Shown in pieces: positions 7,051-13,539 of a DNA stretch of 13,863 nucleotides. The DNA comes from Clostridiales bacterium. Its GTDB lineage: Bacteria; Bacillota; Clostridia; Christensenellales; CAG-917. A program made the translations under genes and the position numbers. The stretch spans positions 1 to 13,863 of the forward strand of contig JAAVHW010000077.1 of NCBI GenBank assembly GCA_014799525.1, written 5' to 3'. The first letter of the stretch is position 1, and each line of letters begins with the position of its first letter. Under the pieces are notes generated by a model, which was given only the letters and a program-made list of their open reading frames with translations, did no database searches and had not been told where the DNA came from.

Positions 7051-7368
7051 ATGAGCAATATAAAACACAACAAATGTCCTATGAGAACCTTAGCGTCAGA
7101 AGCAAAAGCCAGACTTGCAAGCGGCGGCTATCGCCGCGATTTACCTCCCGTACCCAAGAACGCGACACCGCAACAGCGCGAAATTTATCTTAAGCTGTGC
7201 GAGCTTAGAAAGGGCGGCGAGAATATAGAAAACCCCATAGCTCTTTTTGCCGATAAACAAAAGCTGTCCACCCTCACCCACGAGGAAAGACAGCGCTACA
7301 TAATGCAGATTTCTGCAGACTATCTGTCTATGCGTACCGCGCTTGACTCAGTCGTACTAAACGCGTAA
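7051..7368 (+). CDS. Small hypothetical protein downstream of yabQ
   Basis: 105 residues. The start at 7051 is chosen because GGAGG lies 5 bases upstream; a longer in-frame start at 6994 has no such site. The protein is soluble, basic at the N terminus (HNKCPMRTLASEAKARLASGGYRR split by a CP pair) and helical toward the C terminus (HEERQRYIMQISADYLSMRTALDSV). It has no membrane segment and only one cysteine. Bacillus has divIC after yabQ, but this is not DivIC: it has no transmembrane helix and no leucine zipper. I do not recognise the family. A 10-base direct repeat (TTTGCGCTAC at 6993 and 7010) lies in its upstream gap. Confidence 0.72.
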   Translation: MSNIKHNKCPMRTLASEAKARLASGGYRRDLPPVPKNATPQQREIYLKLCELRKGGENIENPIALFADKQKLSTLTHEERQRYIMQISADYLSMRTALDSVVLNA

Positions 7369-7390
7369 CCGATACGCATATTGCTAACTA

Positions 7391-8032
7391 TTAAAATTCA
7401 TCATCCTGAATACTGTAATGCGTTTCTCTCTCATACTCTTCCCATTGGTGCCTGCGCATTCCGCGCTTTCCTATCTCCGTGCCGACTGGCGCAATTTTCT
7501 TCAAAACTCCTACAAGCGGCACATACAGCACTGACACCGTGACAGCACTTGAAATGACGTGGCTTAAATCAAAATACAGTCCGCGCAGATAATAAGCAAC
7601 CCAATACTTCCCAATATGGGCAGGCGCAAGATTAGTCACGCAGAACAGCGTATCACAGCACGCCGACAGAACGCCGAACAGAACGCTGCCAATCACCCCA
7701 AGTATAATTGCAAGCCACAGCCTTCTGCCTCTTAGCAACAAACTTGAAAGAAGTGCAAGCAACGGCCAATATATAAAGTACAACAGCACCCAGCTGCCTG
7801 CTCCGTAAATCGCGACCTCTATTGAACAGAATATAAGCGTAGCAGGAAGCGCGTACGCAATCCCCATAGCAGAACCGTAAACCAAAATAAGAAGCGTAAC
7901 AACTTCCACATTCGGTATAAATGACAGCGCAAATTTAAACGCCGTAAGCATAGCCGCCATTGCCGCTACTCTTGCCACGTAAAGCGCCGTTTTTGTGTGT
8001 CGCGATTTATGACTTGTTTTGTCAGTATTCAT
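7391..8032 (-). CDS. ECF transporter S component, probably for cobalamin or a precursor
   Basis: 213 residues with about six hydrophobic segments between residues 18 and 180, the size and topology of ECF-type vitamin transporter substrate-binding (S) components. The N-terminal ALYVARVAAMAAMLTAFKF resembles the helix that docks on the energising module, and FIPNVEVVTLLI (38-49) is typical of a Firmicute S-component subfamily. The energising subunits (EcfA, EcfA', EcfT) are absent here, as expected for group II systems that share one module. The B12 riboswitch-controlled DUF4430 lipoprotein gene lies 193 bases upstream on the same strand, pointing to a corrinoid substrate. The hydrophilic tail (about 183-213, RRHQWEEYERETHYSIQ) is longer than usual. 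The Shine-Dalgarno is poor (AATAAAGT). Confidence 0.78.
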   Translation of the reverse strand: MNTDKTSHKSRHTKTALYVARVAAMAAMLTAFKFALSFIPNVEVVTLLILVYGSAMGIAYALPATLIFCSIEVAIYGAGSWVLLYFIYWPLLALLSSLLLRGRRLWLAIILGVIGSVLFGVLSACCDTLFCVTNLAPAHIGKYWVAYYLRGLYFDLSHVISSAVTVSVLYVPLVGVLKKIAPVGTEIGKRGMRRHQWEEYERETHYSIQDDEF

Positions 8033-8182
8033 ACTTTATTTTACTATTTTATCAAATAAACTATCTGTTTTGCAATATTATATATGAAATCATGTCCCGC
8101 ATATAAGCTATATCATTTAGCTGATTTTGCAACTATTTCACCCATTTTGCAAAGACAATTATGACATCTAAGCTAACATTTT

Positions 8183-8211
8183 AGGCGAGTAAGTGCGCGG
8201 CATACTCGCCT
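8183..8211 (-). other. GC-rich hairpin between the lipoprotein and S-component genes
   Basis: AGGCGAGTA (8183-8191) pairs perfectly with 8203-8211, and TGC/GCA can extend the stem inside. It lies 15 bases after the lipoprotein stop codon. There is no U-tract on either strand, so it looks more like an mRNA 3'-end stabiliser or processing site than a classic terminator. It may set different levels of the two products. Confidence 0.5.
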
Positions 8212-8225
8212 TAAAACAGTATCTA

Positions 8226-8729
8226 TCAGTCAACAAAGACCGCGTACACTCCGCCGTCCTTTATCGGCAAATTGCTTATTCCAACACCCGAATAATACAA
8301 AGTGTTATCGCCATACACCGTCACGATAAATACGGTGCCGTCCTCGTTTTTTGTTGTTGCGCGGCTCGGATTGTAGCTTGCGGAAGCCTCCTGATATACG
8401 CTTTTGAGTTCAAACTCATCAACGCTGTGCCATACGCTATAATACTTTCCGTCACCCTGAACGAGTACGTCTATTTGCGTAATATATGCGCCGAAGCCCG
8501 AATCATTCGTGACATACGCCGTGAGCTTGCCCTCGTTGTGCAACTGCGTAAGTACGCCATGTAGATTTGCTTCCGTTGTTGTGACGTCAAACGTCTTTTC
8601 GCCGACGTACACGGTGATATGCTTTTCACCCGTGTTTGTATTCGTATTGCATGCGACAAAGCACAGTGTTGAAAGCACTGCGACAAGCACGATAGCAATC
8701 GCGAATACTACTTTTTTGCTCTTGAACAT
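8226..8729 (-). CDS. DUF4430 (transcobalamin C-terminal-like) lipoprotein under B12 riboswitch control
   Basis: 167 residues; GGAGGTG lies 4 bases before the ATG. A lipoprotein signal with a hydrophobic core at 7-26 ends in a lipobox-like FVAC (C27), followed by a polar NTNTNTG linker. The rest is a single small beta-rich domain: KHITVYVGEKTFDV (36-49), SGFGAYITQID (77-87), GKYYSVWHSVDEF (94-106), IKDGGVYAVFVD at the end. The GFGAYI, YYSVW and KDGxxY landmarks fit the DUF4430 family, related to the C-terminal domain of animal transcobalamin and intrinsic factor. The cobalamin riboswitch leader directly upstream independently supports a role in corrinoid capture at the cell surface. The alpha-barrel half of the animal proteins is absent. 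Ligand binding is inferred, not shown. Confidence 0.82.
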   Translation of the reverse strand: MFKSKKVVFAIAIVLVAVLSTLCFVACNTNTNTGEKHITVYVGEKTFDVTTTEANLHGVLTQLHNEGKLTAYVTNDSGFGAYITQIDVLVQGDGKYYSVWHSVDEFELKSVYQEASASYNPSRATTKNEDGTVFIVTVYGDNTLYYSGVGISNLPIKDGGVYAVFVD

Positions 8730-8735
8730 AAAACA

Positions 8736-8765
8736 CCTCCGTTACGTTCACAAACCGCACGGAGG
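8736..8765 (-). promoter_or_regulatory. Shine-Dalgarno-masking hairpin of the B12-controlled gene
   Basis: On the minus strand CCTCCGT (8765-8759) is the exact complement of ACGGAGG (8742-8736), the ribosome binding site of the lipoprotein gene, with a 16-base loop. This is the arrangement of a translational expression platform. Confidence 0.6.
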
Positions 8766-8772
8766 ATAGCAG

Positions 8773-8798
8773 AAAAACGCAAGCCGCGCCGCTTACGC
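8773..8798 (-). terminator. Intrinsic terminator in the cobalamin riboswitch leader
   Basis: On the minus strand GCGTAAGC (8798-8791) pairs with GCTTGCG (8784-8778), 7 bp with one wobble, around a 6-base loop, then TTTTT (8777-8773). It lies between the aptamer and the start codon, as expected for transcriptional attenuation. Confidence 0.6.
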
Positions 8799-8864
8799 AT
8801 ATTCCACCGCTCCCACCGAGCGATTTGAAAAAAGCTCCGCATGAAAATTATTTACGGAACCCGT

Positions 8865-9062
8865 CGGGCCGGTCTCCTGACTTACCGCCTAAGCTCGCCG
8901 ATGCTATAAAACGCGTATTGCATTTGCTTCGCATATGGCTATGCTTTGGTCTACAGTCTTCCCTTTCGGTGACTATCCGTTGTTTAAGGCTTACAGTAGC
9001 GGGGGCTGTGGCGGATTTGCACCGCCTTCCCGATTATCGCACGAAAACGTAAAGCATCTTGT
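8865..9062 (-). promoter_or_regulatory. Cobalamin riboswitch aptamer
   Basis: The minus strand carries the diagnostic cobalamin-aptamer elements in order: GGGAAGG (9031-9025), GGTGCAAATCC, GCCACAGCCCCCGC and TACTGTAAG, then after a variable arm the box AAGTCAGGAGACCGG (8883-8869). The aptamer binds adenosylcobalamin or a related corrinoid and normally represses genes for B12 uptake or synthesis when the ligand is plentiful. It has its own promoter (9097-9125) and controls the DUF4430 lipoprotein gene. The outer limits are estimated from the conserved boxes. Confidence 0.93.
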
Positions 9063-9096
9063 CCACCTTTATCATCTGTGCGCACCCAACGTGTAC

Positions 9097-9125
9097 AATT
9101 TAGCACACGCGCAACCAAGTGGCAA
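9097..9125 (-). promoter_or_regulatory. Promoter of the cobalamin riboswitch transcript
   Basis: On the minus strand, TTGCCA (9125-9120), a 17-base spacer and TAAATT (9102-9097) preceded by TG (extended -10). Transcription would start near 9090, about 30 bases before the aptamer. Confidence 0.65.
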
Positions 9126-9205
9126 CTGTTTTATTATCCGAATAGCCTACAAATTAAGGCACAATTTACCAAAATATTACTGCAAAAGAATTTGTGCCAC
9201 TATCA

Positions 9206-9234
9206 TTGACTTTATTGATAGATAATAATATAAT
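9206..9234 (+). promoter_or_regulatory. Near-consensus sigma-A promoter for the zinc-ribbon membrane protein
   Basis: TTGACT (9206-9211), a 17-base AT-rich spacer and a perfect TATAAT (9229-9234). The predicted start at about 9241 gives a 30-base leader. It is back to back with the riboswitch promoter. Confidence 0.82.
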
Positions 9235-9270
9235 ACTAAATATAAATATCTTACAAGGAGTTGAGACACT

Positions 9271-10128
9271 ATGTATACAAAATGTCCCAGTTGCAGAGCG
9301 GAGTTAAGCTTTTTGCCACCTCCAAATCCGGAATCGCTCCCAGAAGGCTATAAACACCGTATCAGATGCCCGCATTGCGGAGTCACAATAGGAGTCAAGA
9401 TAAACAAGGTTGACGTTCAGGCGACCTACCCCAACGGATATCCGCCGGTAGCACCTCAGCCCGCACCTACGTATCCTGCTCAGCAGCCGCAATACAATCA
9501 ACCGCAAACCTTTGCACCTAAAACTGCTCCCAAAGCAGTTGACGAGGAAGAGGTTGCCGAGAAGCCGAAAAAGAGAACTGGCAGACCGAGAAACGTGATG
9601 ATAATGATTTTGTCATTGCTCTTCGTCATCCTCTCCGTTCTTGCATATGAGCTCGGCACTCCCGAAAAACTTGAAACTCTCCCTGAATGGGCAAGCTCTC
9701 TTAGCTTGTTTAGCGGTATCAGCGGTTGGGAATTGATTGTAAAAGACCCAGGCGCATTCACGGCGTTGTTCTCCGCAGAGGAAGGAATAAAGGCACTTGT
9801 GCTGAGCATCGTATTCCTCTTCCCCTTCTTTGTGTTCACGCTGTCATGCATAAGCTTTATACTTGCACTGCTCGGATTCATCTTCAAGAAGTACGTTCGC
9901 GTCATCAACCTTATCTTCGGTATTCTTATCGGCGGTATGGCTGTGACGATGCTCTTCTATCCGCAGATTATCACGGGTATGCCCTTGAAGGATTACTTCC
10001 AGTCCATACTCAATCTAAACGGTGTGATGTACTTTGCATGTGCTGGTCTTGGCATCATCTACCTCGTATTCACTATCCTGTTTATGAAGCCCATGAAGAT
10101 AAAGGAAAAGGAAGAGGTCGAAGAATAA
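9271..10128 (+). CDS. Zinc-ribbon protein with four transmembrane helices, function unknown
   Basis: 285 residues; AAGGAG lies 10 bases before the ATG, after a near-consensus promoter. The N terminus is a zinc ribbon of two CxxC knuckles (C5/C8 and C33/C36), followed by a low-complexity Pro/Gln linker (about 52-84), an acidic patch (DEEEVAE) and a basic patch (KKRTGRPRN, 100-108) just before the first helix. Helices are at about 109-127, 176-204, 211-230 and 252-272, and the tail is charged (KIKEKEEVEE). The zinc ribbon should be cytoplasmic. Single-gene unit with its own promoter and terminator. The zinc ribbon plus membrane layout resembles the LRR protein at 631, but the rest is unrelated. 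I do not recognise a named family. Confidence 0.82.
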   Translation: MYTKCPSCRAELSFLPPPNPESLPEGYKHRIRCPHCGVTIGVKINKVDVQATYPNGYPPVAPQPAPTYPAQQPQYNQPQTFAPKTAPKAVDEEEVAEKPKKRTGRPRNVMIMILSLLFVILSVLAYELGTPEKLETLPEWASSLSLFSGISGWELIVKDPGAFTALFSAEEGIKALVLSIVFLFPFFVFTLSCISFILALLGFIFKKYVRVINLIFGILIGGMAVTMLFYPQIITGMPLKDYFQSILNLNGVMYFACAGLGIIYLVFTILFMKPMKIKEKEEVEE

Positions 10129-10153
10129 GATTTAATTTATCATCAAACATTTC

Positions 10154-10180
10154 AAAGGAGAGGGTGTTACCCTCTCCTTT
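10154..10180. terminator. Perfect 12-bp terminator hairpin after the zinc-ribbon membrane protein
   Basis: AAAGGAGAGGGT (10154-10165), loop GTT, then the exact complement (10169-10180), ending CTCCTTTCAT. It lies 26 bases after the stop. The A/T-flanked stem can work on both strands, so it may also back up ypeB termination. Confidence 0.8.
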
Positions 10181-10231
10181 CATATTAGACAACGTATACG
10201 CCTCTAATAAGTCATTACTTTCATTTTGCGT

Positions 10232-10271
10232 ATTGCCTTCGTCTTTGCAAGGGGCAAAGCTACGAAGCAAT
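10232..10271. repeat. REP-like composite palindrome
   Basis: Outer arms ATTGCCTTCGT (10232-10242) and ACGAAGCAAT (10262-10271) pair with one bulge. Inner arms CTTTGC (10243-10248) and GCAAAG (10254-10259) form a second stem with loop AAGGG. The general form (ATTGC...CGAAGCAATCC) resembles short dispersed palindromes common in many bacterial genomes. It lies between two convergent genes. Confidence 0.55.
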
Positions 10272-10314
10272 CCAGACCGTAAAAGCACGATAGGAAACTG
10301 CGGTAAACAATAAT

Positions 10315-10327
10315 CACACGAAGTGTG
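10315..10327 (-). terminator. Short hairpin directly after the ypeB stop
   Basis: On the minus strand, CACAC-TTC-GTGTG follows the TGA stop with no gap and runs into ATTATTGTTT. The stem is only 5 bp, so it is a weak terminator at best; the same 13-mer occurs at 291-303. Confidence 0.4.
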
Positions 10328-11740
10328 TCATATCGTTCTTGAACCCATTCCGCTCTCGTCTATGACGTAAAGTATATTGACCTCGTCTCCGCTAAGTGCG
10401 TCGATATACACGAAATACGTTCCGTTCTGCTCGCACTCAAACTCATAAGTCAGCACTTCTCTTGCACCGTGCAAGGGAATAAGCGCAAGTCTGCCATTGC
10501 TTACAGCCTCAATAGACAGTCTCTTTTTTGCCTGCTCCTCCGAAACGGTGGGAGTAGGTATCTGCCTCTCGCGGTGATTGAATGCATAGTGAGTTGCGTC
10601 AAGCCCTATCACTCTGCTGTCGCGCTCGCGCACCTTGACTTTTACAAGGTCGGAATACAGAATCACTCCATTCTGTACGGGTGCAAGATTGATATAACAC
10701 TCGCCGTGCATTGACGACGACCATACGACCTGCATATTGTTGAAGCCGAGCTTCTTTGCAAAGGCTATCGCGTTCTGCTGACAGGTAGGACCTGCGTCCT
10801 GCTTTACCGCCTGCGCAGTATCCCCCGTCGTTGCCATATTGAAGGATACGACCTTGCCGCCGTTTTTGCCAAGCTGAATGAATGCGTCCGCACCGTCAAC
10901 GGTGAGCGAATAGTTGTAGGTTGGAATATCGCCATAGCCCTCGCCGATATACTCTACGCCGCTCACCTCGTAGCCGCTAAGATAGTCGGATATAAACTCT
11001 ACGCCAGTCTGTGCGGAAATCTCATCGCCTGTGAGTGCGATAGGCTCTCTGTTTTCAAGCGCGTCTGAAAACGGCCCGTCATAAATCATCTCGGGATATT
11101 CAAACGCAGGGTCTGAAAACTGCGCGAATGCCGAAGTGAAGCCCTCAAGCGCACCGCCGTCACCAACGAACACCTTGCCCTCGTCAAGCGAGCTTTGCAC
11201 CTGCTGCAGCGCATTCATATATGCGTCCGCCATATCGCCGAGCTGAATGAGCTTTTCTCTCTCCTCCACGGTGAGCGGAGTGCCGTTGGATACTCTGCGT
11301 GCAAGCGTTTGCGAATAATCGCCAAGCTGATTTACAAACTTCTGCACCTGCATAAATCCGTCATCCTCGCTTTCGAACATAGCAAGGCTGTTTTCTGCCA
11401 TACTTGCAGATGCCCATACCTCGTACAGCAATGACTGCTGCATGCGCGGCGAGTTGGATACTCCTATTTTGCGAAGAGTGACTCCAAGGTCGCTTGCACC
11501 GTCAAGCAAATCGTAGTACGCTCTCGAATACACCGCGTCCATCTGGCGTTGATAGGTTTCATGCGTTTGCACCGTTTCGTTTGCAAAATACAGCGCAACC
11601 GACAAGCCAACTATTGCACTTGCGCTCAAGCCGAGCACCGTGCCGAGTATGGCGGTTTTTACAACCTTGCCGTTGGCTCCCTTCTTGTTCTTTTTGTTTT
11701 CCTGCGGCTTTTTGCCGACATTAACCTGTTTTGTACTCAT
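10328..11740 (-). CDS. ypeB: Germination protein YpeB
   Basis: 470 residues from the ATG at 11740. GAGG is 8 bases upstream of this start; an in-frame ATG two codons earlier at 11746 would overlap that site. A lysine-rich cytoplasmic N terminus (1-28) is followed by one transmembrane helix (about 28-52), a long helical region, and C-terminal PepSY-like units (for example near KVVSFN, ECYINLAP and TYFVYIDALSGDEVNILYV at the end). Length and layout match YpeB (about 450 residues in Bacillus). YpeB is co-expressed with the lytic enzyme SleB in the forespore, and each protein needs the other for stable assembly in spores. The sleB gene lies 33 bases upstream, so the two form one operon. Confidence 0.92.
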   Translation of the reverse strand: MSTKQVNVGKKPQENKKNKKGANGKVVKTAILGTVLGLSASAIVGLSVALYFANETVQTHETYQRQMDAVYSRAYYDLLDGASDLGVTLRKIGVSNSPRMQQSLLYEVWASASMAENSLAMFESEDDGFMQVQKFVNQLGDYSQTLARRVSNGTPLTVEEREKLIQLGDMADAYMNALQQVQSSLDEGKVFVGDGGALEGFTSAFAQFSDPAFEYPEMIYDGPFSDALENREPIALTGDEISAQTGVEFISDYLSGYEVSGVEYIGEGYGDIPTYNYSLTVDGADAFIQLGKNGGKVVSFNMATTGDTAQAVKQDAGPTCQQNAIAFAKKLGFNNMQVVWSSSMHGECYINLAPVQNGVILYSDLVKVKVRERDSRVIGLDATHYAFNHRERQIPTPTVSEEQAKKRLSIEAVSNGRLALIPLHGAREVLTYEFECEQNGTYFVYIDALSGDEVNILYVIDESGMGSRTI

Positions 11741-11773
11741 ATTCATTACCTCATTTTATTTATTGCGCAAGCC

Positions 11774-12727
11774 TTAGCAAAACGCGTGATTTCCGATATT
11801 GAGCTTTATCGTGCGAGACAGCATCCATTTGCTCGTGGCTGTCTTGGGATTGTAGTAGAACAGACATCCGTACGTTGGGTCCCAGCCGTTGAGCGCGTCG
11901 CGAGCCGCCTTGTATGCGCTGTCGTTGGGAGTCATATTTATCTGTCCGTCCGCAACGCAATCGAATGCGCCCGACTGATATATGACGCCTGCAATGCTGT
12001 TCGGGAAGCTGGAGCTTTTTACTCTGTTCAGCACCACTGCCGCAACTGCGACCTGCCCCGTATATGGCTCACCTCTCGCCTCTCCGTATATCACTCGCGC
12101 AAGCAAATTCAAATCAGTCGATGACGTTGAATTGTTGCCTGTCGTTGACGATGAGCCTGAAAGCGTTATGCCCATAACCTGCGCCGTCTTTGCGCCCACA
12201 ACTCCGTCCGCAGTCAGCCCGTTCGCTTTTTGGAATGCTATAACCGCAGCCTTCGTCTTTGCGCCGAACACGCCGTCCGCCGTACCTTTCAAATACCCCC
12301 AGTTGATGAGCTTCGTCTGCATGGTTTTGACAGCCGTACCCGACGACCCCTGCTTAAGCGCAGTGCCGCTTGAAGTATTTGCCGCAGTCGTGCTTGCGCC
12401 GCTAAGGCTTATGCCCATAGCCTGCGCCGTCCTCGTTCCGACAACTCCGTCCGCAGTCAAGCCGTTCGCTTTTTGGAATGCTATAACCGCAGCCTTCGTC
12501 TTTGCACCGAATACGCCGTCCGCCGTGCCGCTGAGATAGCCCCAACTTATAAGCTTTGTCTGCATCGTCTTGACAGTCGCACCCGACGAGCCTTGCTTAA
12601 GCGCCGCCGCCTCCGCGGTGTCAGGCGCAACGGGCAAAAGCATAACTACGCTTACGAATATCAGCACGGCGAGCAATACAAGCAGGAGCCTTGTTGCCAA
12701 TGATAAATTCACGTTTTTAAGTTGCAT
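11774..12727 (-). CDS. sleB: Spore cortex-lytic enzyme SleB with two peptidoglycan-binding repeats
   Basis: 317 residues. AGAGG is 7 bases before the ATG, with an AAGGAGG further upstream. A signal or anchor helix (about 13-32) is followed by two peptidoglycan-binding type 1 repeats (about 42-108 and 123-189; each has LKQGSSG, TMQTKL, GTADGVFGAKTKAAVIAFQ and TADGVVG). Serine/threonine-rich linkers separate the parts (110-121, 190-204). The C-terminal hydrolase_2 catalytic domain (206-317) contains LLARVIYGEARGEP; E216 in YGEARGEP is the expected catalytic glutamate. SleB is a lytic transglycosylase that cleaves cortex containing muramic-delta-lactam during germination. Bacillus SleB usually has a single binding repeat, so the duplication is notable. 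Expression is sigma-G dependent in Bacillus; I could not find a convincing sigma-G promoter here. Confidence 0.94.
   Translation of the reverse strand: MQLKNVNLSLATRLLLVLLAVLIFVSVVMLLPVAPDTAEAAALKQGSSGATVKTMQTKLISWGYLSGTADGVFGAKTKAAVIAFQKANGLTADGVVGTRTAQAMGISLSGASTTAANTSSGTALKQGSSGTAVKTMQTKLINWGYLKGTADGVFGAKTKAAVIAFQKANGLTADGVVGAKTAQVMGITLSGSSSTTGNNSTSSTDLNLLARVIYGEARGEPYTGQVAVAAVVLNRVKSSSFPNSIAGVIYQSGAFDCVADGQINMTPNDSAYKAARDALNGWDPTYGCLFYYNPKTATSKWMLSRTIKLNIGNHAFC
12155..12607 (-). repeat. Tandem duplication inside sleB (two units of 210 bp, period 243 bp)
   Basis: Units at 12398-12607 and 12155-12364 encode residues 41-110 and 122-191, which differ at only 9 of 70 positions. DNA identity is also high: a stretch around CGTTCGCTTTTTGGAATGCT is identical in both. 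This indicates a recent in-frame duplication or ongoing gene conversion of the peptidoglycan-binding unit. Confidence 0.85.
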
Positions 12728-12814
12728 TGTTGTACCTCTAACCTCCTTGTGAAAAATTGGTTTTTAAGTAGTTTGTATGTACCAAACGCTTTTATACAAA
12801 ATTTGTCTGCGACC

Positions 12815-12842
12815 GTTTATATTGCAAAAAAGCGGCAATACT
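12815..12842 (+). promoter_or_regulatory. Candidate sigma-F promoter of spoIIR
   Basis: GTTTA (12815-12819) fits the sigma-F -35 pattern GYWTA. GGCAATACT (12834-12842) fits the GGNRANANT -10 pattern, with a 14-base spacer (about 15 is usual). spoIIR is a sigma-F gene in Bacillus. The predicted start falls almost on the ATG at 12849, so the mRNA would be nearly leaderless. Confidence 0.4.
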
Positions 12843-12848
12843 CTACGT

Positions 12849-13415
12849 ATGAAAAAATCAGTAAGGAAAACCATAATACTTATCTTTGCCGTACTCACGC
12901 TTGCGGCTATCGCGCTCGTAACGCTGTGCGCGTGTACGGAAAGCGCACCTACGCAAGCCGAGCTTGCAAATAGCTGTATAAGAATACATATCAGAGCCAA
13001 TTCCAACAGCGATGAAGACCAAACTGTAAAGCTCGCCGTACGCGACGAGATAACGGCGTATCTGCAAACCGCGCTTGCAAGCTGCAAGGACAAGACGGAC
13101 GCCACAAACGTACTGAGTAAAGAAAGAAACAATCTTATACGCATAGCAAACAATACGCTCGCCGCAAACGGATTTGACTACAAATCGTCTATACGCATAG
13201 ACAACGAATACTTCCCCGACAGAGTTTACGAGGATTACACCTTTCCAGCCGGCAACTACGACGCGGTTGTGATAAACCTCGGCAGCGGCAACGGCGACAA
13301 CTGGTGGTGCGTAGCATTCCCCCCTCTCTGCTTCGTACCAAGCACACAGGGCGGCGAGAAGATTGTGTACAAATCATGGATAAAGGAAACGCTTGATAAG
13401 CTGTTCAAAAAGTAA
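12849..13415 (+). CDS. spoIIR: Stage II sporulation protein R
   Basis: 188 residues from the ATG at 12849; an in-frame ATG at 12777 would add 24 residues ahead of the signal sequence and is unlikely. A hydrophobic export helix (about 8-29) ends in LCAC, a lipobox-like site. The mature part carries the family signature: IRIHIRANSNSDEDQTVKL (44-62) with VRDEI, YFPDRVY (121-127), FPAGNYDAV (132-140) and NWWCVAFPPLCFV (151-163). SpoIIR is made in the forespore and exported to the intermembrane space. There it triggers the protease SpoIIGA to process pro-sigma-E in the mother cell. No Shine-Dalgarno is visible. It is divergent from sleB. Confidence 0.94.
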   Translation: MKKSVRKTIILIFAVLTLAAIALVTLCACTESAPTQAELANSCIRIHIRANSNSDEDQTVKLAVRDEITAYLQTALASCKDKTDATNVLSKERNNLIRIANNTLAANGFDYKSSIRIDNEYFPDRVYEDYTFPAGNYDAVVINLGSGNGDNWWCVAFPPLCFVPSTQGGEKIVYKSWIKETLDKLFKK

Positions 13416-13493
13416 AATCTTGATAACACAATCTGCCAATCGTGCAAAATACAGGCTTTATATGTCAAAATACATAAAATAAAGTTTTGATTA

Positions 13494-13524
13494 TGCAAAT
13501 TTGAGCTTGATACTCACATTTGCA
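13494..13524. promoter_or_regulatory. Imperfect palindrome upstream of the last gene
   Basis: TGCAAATTTGAG (13494-13505) pairs with CTCACATTTGCA (13513-13524) at 11 of 12 positions around a 7-base loop, 15 bases before the ATG at 13540. Flanking TTTTG and CAAAA could extend it. There is no U-tract, so an operator or leader hairpin is more likely than a terminator for spoIIR. Confidence 0.4.
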
Positions 13525-13539
13525 ACAAAAAGGAGCGTA

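Noticed and set aside
8825..8852. CCG...CGG hairpin followed by TTTTTT as the riboswitch terminator
   Set aside because: Only about 5 bp can pair and the loop is large. The stem at 8773-8798 is a better terminator.
9568..9597. AT-hook-like GRPR motif in the zinc-ribbon membrane protein
   Set aside because: A single copy directly before a membrane helix is better explained as a positive-inside basic anchor.
11982..12539. Plus-strand open frame opposite sleB with apparent repeats
   Set aside because: It is antisense to sleB; its repeats are the reverse complement of the duplicated peptidoglycan-binding unit.
12155..12607. CRISPR-like repeat array
   Set aside because: Only two long units with an 81-codon period, inside a coding frame; they are protein domain repeats.
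12728..12790. Sigma-G promoter for sleB
   Set aside because: GTATA and CATACAA motifs exist on the minus strand, but their spacing (13 bases) is too short for the sigma-G pattern.
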